DNA of 64,000 nucleotides from Drosophila persimilis (GCF_003286085.1 NW_020825288.1:4960001-5024000), one strand, 5' to 3'; counted from the first letter of the stretch, positions 11,401-22,510 are shown. The notes: generated from the letters alone by a model not told the origin. Numbers and translations: made by a program.

Positions 11401-14400
11401 CTTTTTGCTGTGCTGACTCTTTTCCTTTCTACTTTTTGTGTCGATTCACTGGCTTATGTGCAGACATTGTGCTCCTCTTTGGACTGTCTTTCGCTGTCGC
11501 TTCGCTTATGTATATTTTATGACTCGGCTTGAATTTACCCACAGTACTTATATATGTACATATGTACATACATATGGATGAACCCCACCAAAATCGTATG
11601 GCGCAGGGCCGAGAGTAGGCCTGGGGGACTGACTGTCTGGCAGTTGTGGAGCAATTCTTGGAGCTCGTGATGAAATGAACATCTGGCGAATCACTAGCAG
11701 AATAAATACATATAAAACTTAACTTTGGCCATTTCTTTAATTGATTATACTTTTCACATTTTCGGTTTGTTTGATTCTCATTTGCAAATATCAGAGTTGA
11801 AAAATGTTAAGCTTAAGCATAGGCCAAGTCTCCGAACCAGTTTATAAATATGCATAGTTAAAAAATTCCATACCACAATTAGCATATATTAAGAATAAAG
11901 CTAATGATCCGATTCGTCGAGAGTCTGCCGCACAGAACACCCTGTAATTGGGCACACGCCTACATTTATACACGAGTACATACATATTGCAATTTGTAAT
12001 AGGGATTACGCAAATTTGTTATGTTTCGCTGCATTCCGTGGCTGAGACAGCTATAAATTGCACTTGATCAGCGTCTGCTGTGGCTGCTGATTGCTATCAG
12101 TGAGACAGAGAGAGAGAGAAAGAGAGAGAGAATTGACCGTGACCCTTACATCATGTCATGTGGCATTTATTAAGATCTGTACAAATCAAAATGCGCAGCA
12201 TAAGTGACATCTGAACTTCCGTTTCTCGGACAGAGCGACTACATCCAACGGTATTCATCATCCCATCCACCATTCGTACCGTTCGTAGTCGCTCGTTAAG
12301 AGCGCTCGTACCCGCCCTCGGCTAGCCCGGGTATATAAGACCCGGCGGAGCAGTGAACAATTTTTTTGTTTCGCTTGAAACGTTGACGTGTATACATCGC
12401 TTGTTCGCATCGGTTTCTGCTTTCGTGTTCGGGTTTAGTCCCTCTCTTTGAGTGCGTTTTTATAAGTCCGTTAGTGGCTAGAAGGCTGTAAGGACACGGT
12501 GACATCATGCCACCCACAATCACTGCCAACAAGTCGCATGACTTTAAGGCCCACTACGATCTCGCCCATATGCAGGATGGAGAGACAGACGATGCATACG
12601 TGCAGAGAATCACGAGGTAAGGATGCAAAAAGAACGAAAACCGGTTGGGTTGGCATAGGTTCAAACTTCAGACAGCAGCTGCCGTCTGGCAGGATTCGGG
12701 GGTTGTTCGGGGTCCTTGGCGGGCCATCGAACCACCTGGTGACTCAGCCAATAGATGCTCTATGTAAAGGAATGCGCAATGCAGTATCTAGTTGGCATAA
12801 TGACACATCGCTCTGCTGGCACTCGGATGGTAAAGATACTAAGAAGCAACGATACCTCGGAAGAGCCATGCAAAGAGCCAAACCAAACGACACAGAGGCA
12901 CAGAACAGTTGGCCAAATATTTGCTCTTGCCAGTGGGGGTGTGTCCGACCGCCAAACACCCTTCCTGCCCGTACTGATCCGGTTTCAATAGTCATCAATC
13001 AGAACGCGTCAAAGCACAGCATTATGATCGGATGTTTGCTCAAGTACTTAGGAAATTGCTCATTTGTATACGTACTATAAGATTATCAACCTTATCAATC
13101 AAGGTCAAGACTTTGCCGAGAGACTCTCTGATTATGCTTATGTCACAGAGTGTTTTTGCCATTTGTTTTGCTCACAGTTGGAACTTGTTTTCTTTTTTTG
13201 GGCAAACATATATGTGTGTATGTATATTTTTTCGGCGTTGACGCACTTGATAATGACTGTGGGGGGGCGCGTTGGCAAATTTCGGGCGCTGCCTTCCTAT
13301 ACATTTCCATTATGCAAAGTTTGATTAGAGAAGTGAAATCCGCTTTGTTTATTTAGTCATCGATTGTTTGCATAGTACACCGAATCGCGGTGGTTTTACT
13401 CTCTTTCAAATAGCATATCACATAGCATCGATGACGAAACATTTCCCATAAAAGACTCATTAAACCACTGACACTTTTTTTTATCTACGCTACTCGTATT
13501 TCTCCGAAATAGATAACAGTATAAAACTATGTCAAATCAGAGCACGAATTTTAATGAGTTTCGCTTCGATTCGGTGTTAATAATAGACTTACATTTGGTT
13601 GAAAGTTGAGTGGAGCTCGTACACATATACTTCGAGTATCTGCCTTTATATACCCTATAATTGGTGGCCTGGTGTCTAATTTGTATGCCTCTATTTCGCA
13701 GATACTCTGATGGAACTGTCAAATTGCGCAACTCGAACATTGAGCTGATGGACCAGGATATTCTCTATCATCTGGCTTTGGGCAGTGAGAGTCATGATCT
13801 GCAAGAGATGTTTGGCGATGTTAAGGTGAGATAAACTACCAAATTTTGCACTATGCATTATTCATTCGAGTTTTTGATCGGATAATGAGGGACAAGACCA
13901 GACCTAGACCCTGTTTTATTATCACATCAAATGGAATTCACTTCATTATATGTTTCAGTCTTATTAATTGGTAAATTAATTAACAATCCTAATAACGAAA
14001 CTTGATATTGCAGTTTCCCCTGCAGGGATCCCCCTGTCCCCTTTGTGTTTTACAATTATTTACCTTTCTGAACTATTCATATATTTTCATATAACGCTGA
14101 CCAGTTCGTTTGCATGGGCGGAACACCGAAGCGCATGGAGAACTTTGCACACTTCATTATGGACGAGATAGGTTACAAGCTGCCCGCTGGCACCCAGCTG
14201 CAGGACATCAGTGCCTACTCGTATCGCTACTCGATGTACAAAGTTGGTCCTGTGCTTTGTGTCAGTCACGGCATGGGAACGCCCTCGGTCAGCATTCTGA
14301 TGCACGAGATGATCAAGCTGATGTACCATGCCAAGTGCATTGATCCGATCTTCATACGCATCGGCACTTGTGGCGGCATCGGAGTGGAGGGCGGCACTGT

Positions 14401-15106
14401 CATCATCACCGAGGATGCCCTGGATGGTCAGCTTAGGAATTCCCATGAATTCGTAAGTAAAAGTCCTCTAAAAGCTCTATGATCCAATCGAAAATACAAC
14501 ACTCCATACATTGCAGACCATTCTTGGCGAGACCGTGCACCGTCCGGCCAAGTTGGACAAGAAGCTGGCCCGTGATCTGAAATCCCTGCACAGTGCCGAC
14601 GATCCCTATGACACCATCATCGGCAAGACCCAGTGCACAAATGATTTCTACGAGGGCCAGGGCCGCCTGGATGGCGCCTTCTGCGAGTTCTCCGAGAACG
14701 ATAAGATGGCCTACCTGGAGAAGCTTCGCGACCATGGTGTGGTCAACATCGAAATGGAGAGCACCATCTTCGCAGCCCTGACCCACCATGCCGGCATTAA
14801 GGCAGCCGTCGTCTGTGTGGCTATTCTGAATCGTCTGAACGGCGATCAGGTGAACGCCCCCAAAGAGGTCCTGCACGAGTGGCAGCAGGTGAGGAGCGAT
14901 GGAAATCAAGTCTGACTGAATTAACGCTCACCCAATATCATTTATCATTCACACACCCACAGCGCCCCCAGATACTTGTGGCACGCTACATAAGGAAGGT
15001 GCTAACCCGCGACGGCCAGCTGAAGAATCTGTTCGGGCATCAGGGATCGATAAAGTCGCCCCGTCGCTTCAAGCTCGTCCAGCAGGAGTCCCAGGCCCAC
15101 GAGTAG
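8493..15106 (+). CDS. CG6330: Uridine phosphorylase, two alternative first exons
   Basis: Common exons are 13702-13825, 14105-14452, 14517-14888 and 14963-15106. They are preceded either by 8493-8548 (start MSLLLTGISNSLSDEELDE; 347 residues) or by 12507-12616 (start MPPTITANKSHDF; 365 residues). Both first exons end in the same phase (two bases). The enzyme cleaves uridine with phosphate to uracil and ribose-1-phosphate in pyrimidine salvage, in the cytosol. Family hallmarks: VGPVLCVSHGMG, the phosphate-binding RIGTCGGIG (about residue 163 of the long form), the uracil-recognition FYEGQGRLDG (about 238) and the ribose-binding IEMES (about 272), then LNRLNGDQ. Key Gln, Arg, Glu and Met residues are intact, so an active enzyme is expected. 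The position next to Tsp97E and Ets97D matches CG6330 of the melanogaster 97D region. Confidence 0.9.
8549..12331 (+). other. Long first intron of CG6330, with decayed repeat and GAGA tract
   Basis: No coding exon recognised. At 10670-10800 there is a block with an imperfect palindrome, ATACCCTAGTGAGGGGTAT, of a kind common in fly interspersed repeats, but no family can be named with confidence. A (GA)n tract at 12105-12131 lies about 200 bp upstream of the proximal TATA box and could bind GAGA factor. Confidence 0.4.
12332..12339 (+). promoter_or_regulatory. CG6330: TATA box of the proximal CG6330 promoter
   Basis: TATATAAG sits in a GC-rich setting, about 170 bp upstream of the proximal start codon at 12507. 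The expected start of transcription is about 12360, close to the AGCAGTGAAC sequence. The intervening 5' leader has no upstream ATG that I can see. It fits an independent, inducible-type promoter for the long isoform. Confidence 0.6.
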
Positions 15107-16231
15107 ACACTCGATCATCTTGCCTGTCCCTATCATTTGAGGATACCCTCTACGAATATCGGTGTCGCATCTCTCCAGTATACAATGGTGTTTCAACATT
15201 CCCTAGTTTAGCTCTGCTTAAGTTCCTAGTTTCATTTCCGTGTATATCAACCTCATTAGCTTATTTAAACCCAAGCATATTGTATGTATATTCATTTAGC
15301 AATAAAATGCTGAACTGCGTTCCCTACGTCCCACAAAAATCTAATACGTATATCGTATATCGTGTAACCGTTTATATTTAGATAAACATATATCAAAGGT
15401 TATCAATAATAAATGAAATCACAAAATGGTTTTCGAAAAAGAAGAACAAAGCTAATAACAAATAGATCAAATAAAAAAAAAAATTGTTAATTGTTATGTT
15501 GCATATTCTATATGGAGCTAATCGATAATAATGAATGGATTCATAAAAAATAGGAACTATGAACCTAAAATAATATTTCATAAATTATTCAATTCAATTG
15601 TATTGTAATTCTTAAACATTGGTTAAATGTAAATGTTGATTAATGTTGCTAACTTATCTCAAGCCTATATACTGTATAACGAAACCAACAGCTAATCTTA
15701 CTCTATCAAATTCTATCAATCCAAAACAAAATCAACCACAAAATGCTGAAAAACAAACATAAATAGGCACTCTAAAAATTATACAAGTTATATTGTAAAA
15801 ACGAAGTTTACAACAATTATGAATATTTCAACAGTATATTAAAAACAAATTGTATTTAAATGACACAAACGTTCAAATTCAATGGGGGCTAAATAATTAA
15901 GAAAGAAAGTATAGATAATCATGACTAAAACAGAATTAAATGTAGGAAGGCAGTCTGTTGTCCATATATTTTTTATTGGTGATACAGTACGACCTTACGG
16001 CATTTAATCCACTGATAGAATCACATCTTACAGCACATCATCAGGGTATCAATAAGGGTCAAGGGAGGATGTTTCTGACCACATGGCATTTCTAACACGA
16101 ATCTTACAATTCAATTGAATTGAATGGATTCAACATCCGAACTCCACCCAAAAATATGCTACAAAATTTCATTTCTACATGATACTATATAATAGGAATT
16201 GTTTTTCAAGCTGCTAGTAGTAGGATATCCA
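15107..16231. other. CG6330 3' region and AT-rich intergenic DNA
   Basis: An AATAAA at 15301-15306, about 195 bases past the stop codon, is the likely poly(A) signal of CG6330. The remainder to 16231 is very AT-rich and shows no coding frame. Confidence 0.55.
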
Positions 16232-16540
16232 TTAAAGAGGCCTCCCAATGCCTAAGATTAGCTCTTCCCGGTCAGTAGAAAATCTGGGACCGCCAGCGTC
16301 TTCTATTGTCCATGGACAGTGGATGCAAAACGGATCCTTCTCGCTTTTAAACCTATGTAGGTGGTATTTAATGCACCCATGTGCTGTTAAGAGCTGCAAG
16401 TAGATGGCCTGTTCCTGTGCCCCTAAACCAGCCAGAGCCAGAGGCTGTGTCCACTGCTGCTGGTTGGTTCTGCTGGTACTGCTCCTTGGTCTGCTGATTC
16501 TCTGCATTTCATCTTGCTTTTCTACAAAGAATTGACTCAC
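16232..16540 (-). mobile_element. Remnant of a non-LTR retrotransposon reverse transcriptase C-terminus
   Basis: A 102-codon minus-strand frame ends in a part resembling the C-terminal tail of R1/LOA/Jockey-type polymerases: QLLTAHGCIKYHLHRFK, then a CIHCPWTIEDAG cysteine pair and a RFSTDREEL block. In complete elements this region reads as two cysteines, an acidic stretch, and a H-x-x-x-C-PR-F motif. Here part of that last motif is deleted. No upstream polymerase core is visible, so it is a short decayed fragment. Identification rests on motif resemblance only. Confidence 0.45.
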
Positions 16541-16710
16541 AATTTTCCGATACGTTTGACAGTCCTAGAAAGGCCTACTTTTGAAATTACCCTTACCAAA
16601 ATAATAAAAAATTCTCATTTTTGTAATATAGTACAACATAGCAGCATTGAGCTGGATTTTCAGAATTAGACTATACTTATTGAGCTGGAGCTCGTGTCGA
16701 CAACGTGTAA

Positions 16711-16969
16711 ATGGAGTAAGTTTCGATTTGAGAGAACCTTGTGTCTGGTAAAGCCTTGCTTAATTCTTCTCTCCAGTTCCCTGAGCGTAGCCATATTTCT
16801 CTATGGGCGTTTCTACTTTAATTTGTTGTTCCCCTATGGCTCTATGAACGCGACCATTCAAGAGGCCCTCGGAGAGGAATATATGTTGAGGAGCGAAGAA
16901 GAATATCCCGAGATGCGTCACATCCTTTTCCTGCTTTTATTGGCGTTCAATGTGTGTATGGAGCTGTAG
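16711..16969 (+). CDS. Putative small membrane protein (65 residues), unrecognised
   Basis: A first coding exon of only five bases (ATG GA, 16711-16715), a 61-bp intron with GTAAGT and CTCCAG borders, and exon 16777-16969 ending in TAG give a 65-residue protein. It begins MDSLSVAIFLYGRFYFNLLF, which is hydrophobic, then has an NPYG-like turn, a polar middle with TIQEALGEEYM, and a second hydrophobic end (HILFLLLLAFNVCMEL). Support for it being real comes from the second copy 465 bp downstream, where the five-base first exon, the 61-bp intron and the TIQEALG-EEY core are all conserved. I do not recognise the family. Function unknown. Confidence 0.5.
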
Positions 16970-17175
16970 CAACAATCCATCCACAATCCGTAATGTTAAA
17001 AGCAGCAGCATGATGTTTCTTATGATTTTTTTATTTAAAAAGGTATCCTTAAGGTGAGAGGTCCAATTGCATTTTAAATCAAATTTGTTGGAAAAAAACT
17101 AGTGTTTTACCTGAATTTTCACAGCTAATCTGAACATATTGGAAACAACTTAAGATCCTTAGAAGCATCCACACA

Positions 17176-17414
17176 ATGCGGTGAGTGTTGCCCTAATGGA
17201 AATCATCTAGAAAATATGTACATGTTGTTTAATTCTCGCAGTCACAGCTTTTTATTGATACTGCTACCAGTTGAATCCGTATGGCTACACAAACTTGACC
17301 ATTCAGGAGGCTCTCGGGGATGAATATGTGATGTGGAGGGGCGTCTTCAAACAATTATTCAATTATTATGAAATACACGACACTCTTCTGTGTGTAATGG
17401 CAATTAATAATTAA
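17176..17414 (+). pseudogene. Frameshifted tandem copy of the small membrane-protein gene
   Basis: A five-base first exon (ATGCG, 17176-17180), a 61-bp intron (17181-17241, GTGAGT to TCGCAG) and a second exon parallel the gene at 16711. From 17273 to a TAA at 17412-17414 a frame reads NPYGYTNLTIQEALGDEYVM and beyond, homologous to the first copy. However, translation from the ATG enters another frame and stops at a TGA after about 28 codons. One net frameshift therefore separates start and homologous core. Either the copy is dead or a different splice acceptor is used. Confidence 0.45.
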
Positions 17415-18902
17415 GCCACTAGCTATCAATACAATACAATACCAAATGTTAAAGCCCTCCATCAAGAGCCGTTGATGCGCCCCTAATTATTAAATGTTAC
17501 TTACATATGCATGTTTATTTACATATGTATATAGTATGATATGTATTGCGCAGCGGCTTAGACCCAACATTCTTCAAGCACGCGTTGTTGGGCTGCCTAG
17601 ACACGTACTTTTGCCGATTCTGCACGTCTTGGGTGTTTTGTCACGTGAAGCGGCTCATGTAGCGTTCCATCCATTTGAAGAAGTGTATGATCGTCTACCG
17701 TCGGATAGCTTATAAATGTACAATGTACATACATATTTATTTGTGAGAAAGACCCGTTTTGCTGCTGCGCGAGTGCAATTGGAAGATAAGCCCTGAACTG
17801 CATATAACCGCTACTCAGTCAGTGTTTCCCCTTTTCGTACCTTTTTCTCATATCTTCAAAATAGTGGATGTGTGTAACGCCCAGAAGAGAGCGTTTCCGA
17901 CTTCTAAAAGTATATATATGTCAGATTTATATTAAAGTATGGTGTATTAATAATTTCAAGGGTACCATTATTGACTGTTTTCTCCCGACTTTTAATCAAC
18001 TTTTCGCTTCTGCTTCCAAAAACCCACTCCCATATCGATAACCCCTTATCGGTTAGGTCTTTTAAACATCGGTTAAGTCCGGCTATATCGGTTAGTTCTT
18101 ATCGATGGTATCTTAACTTCGAATGTTAATTTAGATGGGATAGTGTTAACTGCTTGATACACTGTCCTTTACATTCGGCCCTCCTGCTCATCTTCATCTG
18201 TCCCAGATGATAATATATCATCGTTCTCTGGGACTCTCTTGCGCCTTCTCAATGTTATCTTTCGCTTGGTCGCTGTTAAACTGCGTAACCAACTCCTCGT
18301 TGAGCATTGTCTGTACATCTTTGTTCCAAACATGACATCGCATGGCGACGACTTCAACGATTTCAGTTCAGTACTCTGCCAGCCGTCGACGCGATCACAA
18401 CCTCGTCCAGCAGTCAGTCGCGTTCAAGTGTCGCATAGTAGGTGACGAGCCCCTCCTAGTTCTAAATAAAATAATATATGTATGTATATATTGCATATAC
18501 ATATTTGTGTGTGTTGATATTATTAAATGAGCTTTTAGTGGAAAAATATAGATAAGATTATCAATTTGGCAACACGCTGGCAACAAGAAGGCCTGATCAA
18601 TGAGAGTGTGTGAACGTAGCCGCTTTCCTTGGCAGTGTTAATTCATAGAGGGACTACCCACGCTGTATGTTGACTTTTTTCCGTGAACAGATTATTTTTT
18701 TTCCTAAAAACTTTTTGTAAATATTTTTTCAAATAATGATAATAATGATAGCTGTAACTGTCATAAATAATGGCATACCAAAAACTTAAATTTTCATTGC
18801 AAAAACCCGAAATATTGAAAAATGGGTGGTATGTTCACTTTTTTCCGTGACTGTATATTTCTTTCCTATGCTAGTTCTAGGCACGTGCAACGCTTACGGA
18901 CA
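17415..18902. other. Gene-poor stretch with possible decayed coding and repeat DNA
   Basis: At about 17555-17660 (+) there is a cysteine- and aromatic-rich frame (FFKHALLGCLDTYFCRFC and on) that follows a possible CAG acceptor and ends in TAG; it is not recognised. At 18170-18450 (-) two overlapping short frames look weakly protein-like, but neither is long enough to call. Neither is annotated as a gene. Confidence 0.3.
18664..18857. mobile_element. Tc1/mariner-like terminal sequences in direct orientation
   Basis: Two nearly identical stretches, TATGTTGACTTTTTTCCGTG at 18665 and TATGTTCACTTTTTTCCGTG at 18829, bracket about 145 bp of AT-rich DNA. The form GTTCACTTTTTTCCGTGACTGTA is, in reverse complement, very like the termini of Tc1-like elements (ACAGTCACGGAAAAAAGTGAAC). 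Both lie in the same direction, so this is not a simple intact MITE; more likely overlapping decayed insertions. Confidence 0.35.
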
Positions 18903-20459
18903 ATGTCGCAAATGTAAGACACCATAAAACTGACCGGCTATACACAGATATCTGAACAAGTACCATCTTATCAACAGCATACAATTGAAGAATCACCACC
19001 TAGATGGCATGTCAACCGATTTTTTGTACCATCTGGCAATTAATGTGGCCGACACCAAGGACACCAGGGACATTCAGAGTCAGTTTGGCGATGTCAGGGT
19101 AAGGCTTAGGTCAATCAATCGAATGTGAGTCAATCAGGATACCATCTCCACAGTTTATCTTAACGGGTGGTACCTCTATACGTATGCTGCAATTAGCGAA
19201 ATATCTGCGAAAATTGTTCGGTGTGGAGGACACTAGCGATCCTGTGGATCTGTGCAAGAAGGGACATCGCTACGCAATGTACAAGGTGGGACCTGTGATC
19301 TGTGTCAGCCACGGTGTCGGCTCCTCCACCTTCAGCGTTGTGCTCCACGAGCTGCTGAAGCTGGTCCACTACGCCAAGTGCAAGGATCCGGTCTTCCTGC
19401 GTATCGGCACCTGCGGCGGGATCGGTGTACCCCCCGGCACGGTTGTCGTAACGAAGAATGCCTTCAACGGCTTGCTCCGCAACGAACACGAGATTGTAAG
19501 TGGATCCGCTTCGGTTGAACACTTCAGTTAGTTAATTAATTATTACCATCCCATTTGCTAATTAGGCAATTCTCGGAGAGCGTGTGGTGCGACCCGCCCA
19601 GTTCCCTGAGAGTGTGATCAAGGACATTCTGGCATATGGTGCCCGGGACGATGATGGTTTCCAAATTATAAGTGCCAACACCATGGGCACAGACTGCTTC
19701 TACGAGGGTAAGTGTGCAAGGGTCAAGTGGGTCAAGTGGTTCATAGAAAAAGCCGTAGCCATCACAATGCTTATTGGATTGACTTAGGTCAGGGACGTAC
19801 TGATGGCGCCATATGTGAATACAGTGCTGAGGACAAGATGAAATTCTTGAAGAAGTGCCATGACCTGGGCATTCGCAACATCGAAATGGAGGCCAGCATG
19901 TTCGCTTCGGTCACCCAGAAGATTGGCGTGAAGGCTGGCGACATCTGTGTGACCCTACTCAATCGTCTGGACGGCGATCAGGTGAGCTTCCAAAATATCC
20001 CTAGCCAAATGTCGAAAAAGTTTAGCGCAAATAACTGATGAGCGGTTTTTTCCTTAAGAGAAAAACTGTAAAAAAGCATGCACCCTCGTTCTCTCTCTCT
20101 GAGCAGCAGACTTAATTTCTTTTCGTTTCGGTTTTCTGTTGAGCAGTTCGTATCATTCCCCTGACAAGTGACACTGAAAGCCCGCGAAGCTTGACATACG
20201 CAAACGACTTTTTGAATCGTCGTTCACGAGCAAACGGTCCGAGAATAAGCAGAGGCAAAGAGAACGGAAAGAACTGCTCTTAGTCTTTTTGCTGAAAGTG
20301 TGAAGAACACTTATTTTGCGAGCTATTAAGTATTTGCGGCAAAACCAATAAACCAATAAATCAATGAATCCACAGGTTGACTCCGAGAAGAAGGAGGAGT
20401 ATGAGCACCGCCCCTTCCTTGTTTTGGGTCGCTACATTCAGGAACTTTTGAAGAAATAA
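18903..20459 (+). CDS. Second uridine phosphorylase, diverged paralogue
   Basis: Exons: 18948-19098, 19154-19495, 19566-19707, 19788-19981 and 20376-20459, all with consistent phases and GT/AG borders. A first exon at 18903-18913 (MSQ) would fit the phase but needs a 34-bp intron, shorter than normal for flies; an in-frame ATG at 19008 is an alternative start. About 307 residues with the first option. Family hallmarks are present: VGPVICVSHGVG, RIGTCGGIG, FYEGQGRTDG and IEMEA, followed by LNRLDGDQ. The uracil-recognition Gln and Arg and the Glu-Met-Glu of the ribose site are kept, so catalysis is plausible. Intron positions partly differ from CG6330 (an extra intron after FYEG), so this is an old duplicate. 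It ends 89 bp from the stop codon of the convergent SPAG1-like gene. Confidence 0.85.
19982..20375 (+). other. Enlarged last intron of the second uridine phosphorylase
   Basis: At 394 bp this is far longer than the other introns of the gene (55-80 bp). The interior (about 20040-20370) has a CTCTCTCT/GAGCAG-type composition and ends in repeated AATAAA-like CCAATAAACCAATAAATC just before the acceptor. It could be a solo LTR or another insertion, but no terminal repeats or target-site duplication could be fixed. Confidence 0.3.
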
Positions 20460-20534
20460 ATGGCCATTTCCACACATGCCTTGGCCTTATACTATCAACG
20501 TTCCAAAGTTCAATATTTCATAATGTTGTATCTA

Positions 20535-20540
20535 AATAAA
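20535..20540 (+). terminator. Poly(A) signal of the second uridine phosphorylase
   Basis: AATAAA lies 76 bases after the stop codon. The resulting 3' end would overlap or touch that of the convergent gene, whose stop codon is at 20551-20549. Confidence 0.5.
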
Positions 20541-20548
20541 TGTGTCAA

Positions 20549-22251
20549 TTATATCTCCTCTATCAGCAGCTTGTTGTTCCTTTTGGTGTTGGTCTGGGGC
20601 ATACGTAGCATTGCTGTCAACGTGGAGGGTGCTTCGCTTATGAGTGGCTGTGTCTGTGTCTTGGGTGCGGATGCAGTGGGAGCGTTGAATTTATTGCCCA
20701 ACGCTTCGGCTGCAGTAATCAGTTTGCTTTTGACCACACGATTCGGTTTCACCAGCTCGGCCAGATCATATTCCTTGAGAGGAGGTGGCTTCGCCACTGG
20801 AACTGTCTTCGCCACTGGATCAGTAATTTTTTTGGAATTATCCTTAGGTTTGGCCGGTGCATCTGGCTTTAACTCCTCAATCATCAAACGGGTGGCATGA
20901 CTCGGAGCAAGTTCTCCGAGCTGATTATTTAGCAGTTCCAGGGCTTTTAAGGCAGCAGCATTATCCGGCTGCAGGTCTAGAACGCGCTGGTAAAGATGGA
21001 GGGACTAAAGGAACAGAATTGCCATTATTGCCATCATCAATAAGAGACACTTTAATTACCTCGCGGCGACATCCTTGGGCATAGCTGGCATCGGCCAGGC
21101 GAAGACGAGCCTTCAGATTGTCTGGCTCCATTTCCAGACATGCCTTGCAGTCCGATATAGCGGCTAGATAGTTCTTCACTTTCATATCTATGAAAGTAAA
21201 AACAAGTGCCGTTAATCTTTCAAAAGCCACTAACTTAATCTTGACCCTCGTTGAAACTTACGTGACACCGCGCGATTGTTGTAGGCCCGAGCTGCATTCT
21301 CGGGATCGTAGATAATGGCACAATTGTATTCTTCTATGGCACTTTCATACTCCTTCGACTTGAAGTATTCGTTGCCACGTAAACGACGTCTGAAATGAGT
21401 CGCAAATCAACAGAAATCCTGAGAATGAGATGGATGGTACCCACTTTTCAGCGAATTGCTCTCGTTCCACCTGGCTTAGTTTCTTAAGCTGTTCCTGGAG
21501 GCGCTCCTGTAGTTCATTCCTTTCACTTTTCAACACTTCTTCAGAGATCGGAGTGGGGTCTGGTCGATTTTTTTGCTCTTCCTGCTCTTTAGTGCGCTCC
21601 TCCGCCAGTTCCATGCGCAGTATTTCCTCGTCGGGATCGTACTTGTCCCATTTGTTGTAGTCTGTTGAACGGATTCGCTTTTCCGTAGTCTTTGGGGGCT
21701 CTGGAGGAGCTTTTACTGGCTTTGATTGCTTAGTGCTGGACAAATCCGCGTCTATTTTGGCCGGTTTCCGCATAGGTGCCAAATCCAAACCCAAGCATTC
21801 CACGTCATTCTTTAGTTCGTTTAAGGCATTGTCCTTCGACTTGATGTCATGTGTCCAATCCTTAAAAATAGATAATGGAACTCTAAATGTTTAATCCCCT
21901 AACGACAGCTAGATTCCGATATTTACCAGAATGGGTTTAAGTTCCTGTTTATCAAGGATATCGCTGTTTTGTATCGGCTCCTCGTAGCGGAACAATTTAC
22001 TGTTGGGCTTCAGCTCCTTCAGTTTTTCCTCGGAACAACGCTGCAGGTCCGGGAAATAGCCCTCCTCCCCAGATCGTAGGATTTGCACAATTTTCTCCAT
22101 TTCCCGTGCATTTTTACACGTTTCCACATAACTAGATGGTGGAAAGGTATGATGTTTCGTTTGAAGTTGTTTTTAAAACATCCGCATACCTAAAATCCAG
22201 ATGGCTCAAGGGCATATTATATTTCTCCAACAAAGTCTTCCGCTTTTCCAT
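20549..22251 (-). CDS. SPAG1-type TPR cochaperone
   Basis: Six minus-strand exons: 22251-22190, 22131-21927, 21860-21445, 21389-21262, 21187-21060 and 21004-20549, giving 464 residues. The N-terminal block (SHLDFSYVETCKN, ILRSGEEGYFPDLQRCSEEK) is the signature of sperm-associated antigen 1 proteins. A charged coiled-coil-like region with the WDKYDPDEEILRMELAEE segment follows, then a three-repeat TPR domain at about residues 226-350 (RLRGNEYFKSKEYESAIEEY, NNRAVSHMKVKNYLAAISDC, LRLADASYAQG). The tail is lysine/proline-rich. SPAG1 family members work with HSP90/HSP70 and R2TP-like factors in cytoplasmic preassembly of axonemal dynein arms. The exon 3 donor is taken as GTGGGT at 21444, because the alternative donor five bases on breaks the frame. 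Confidence 0.85.
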
Positions 22252-22510
22252 TTTGAATTCTTTATATTTCTATTCGCACAGAGAAATAAATATAAACTGT
22301 CTGTTTTTCTGTTTGTTTGGAACTGACATTATCGATTCAACAAAATTTGCTTCTCACCCGGCCTGCTTGACAACAGATATAAACAGCAATCGTGTTGTGG
22401 ATATTTTTTTATCGGCATTTAAAATTAGAAATTAACCGAAACACTGGGGTGAAATGCAGAACAAACCGCATTTGGCTGAAAATTGCGTTTTAGCAGCTGT
22501 CCGACAACAA

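Noticed and set aside
14087..14909. 119- and 158-codon minus-strand frames
   Set aside because: Mirror the catalytic exons of CG6330; no independent motifs.
18169..18357. Possible integrase-like fragment (MKSSPCDVMFG...)
   Set aside because: Only a short motif resembles transposon integrases, and an overlapping frame looks equally protein-like; too little to call.
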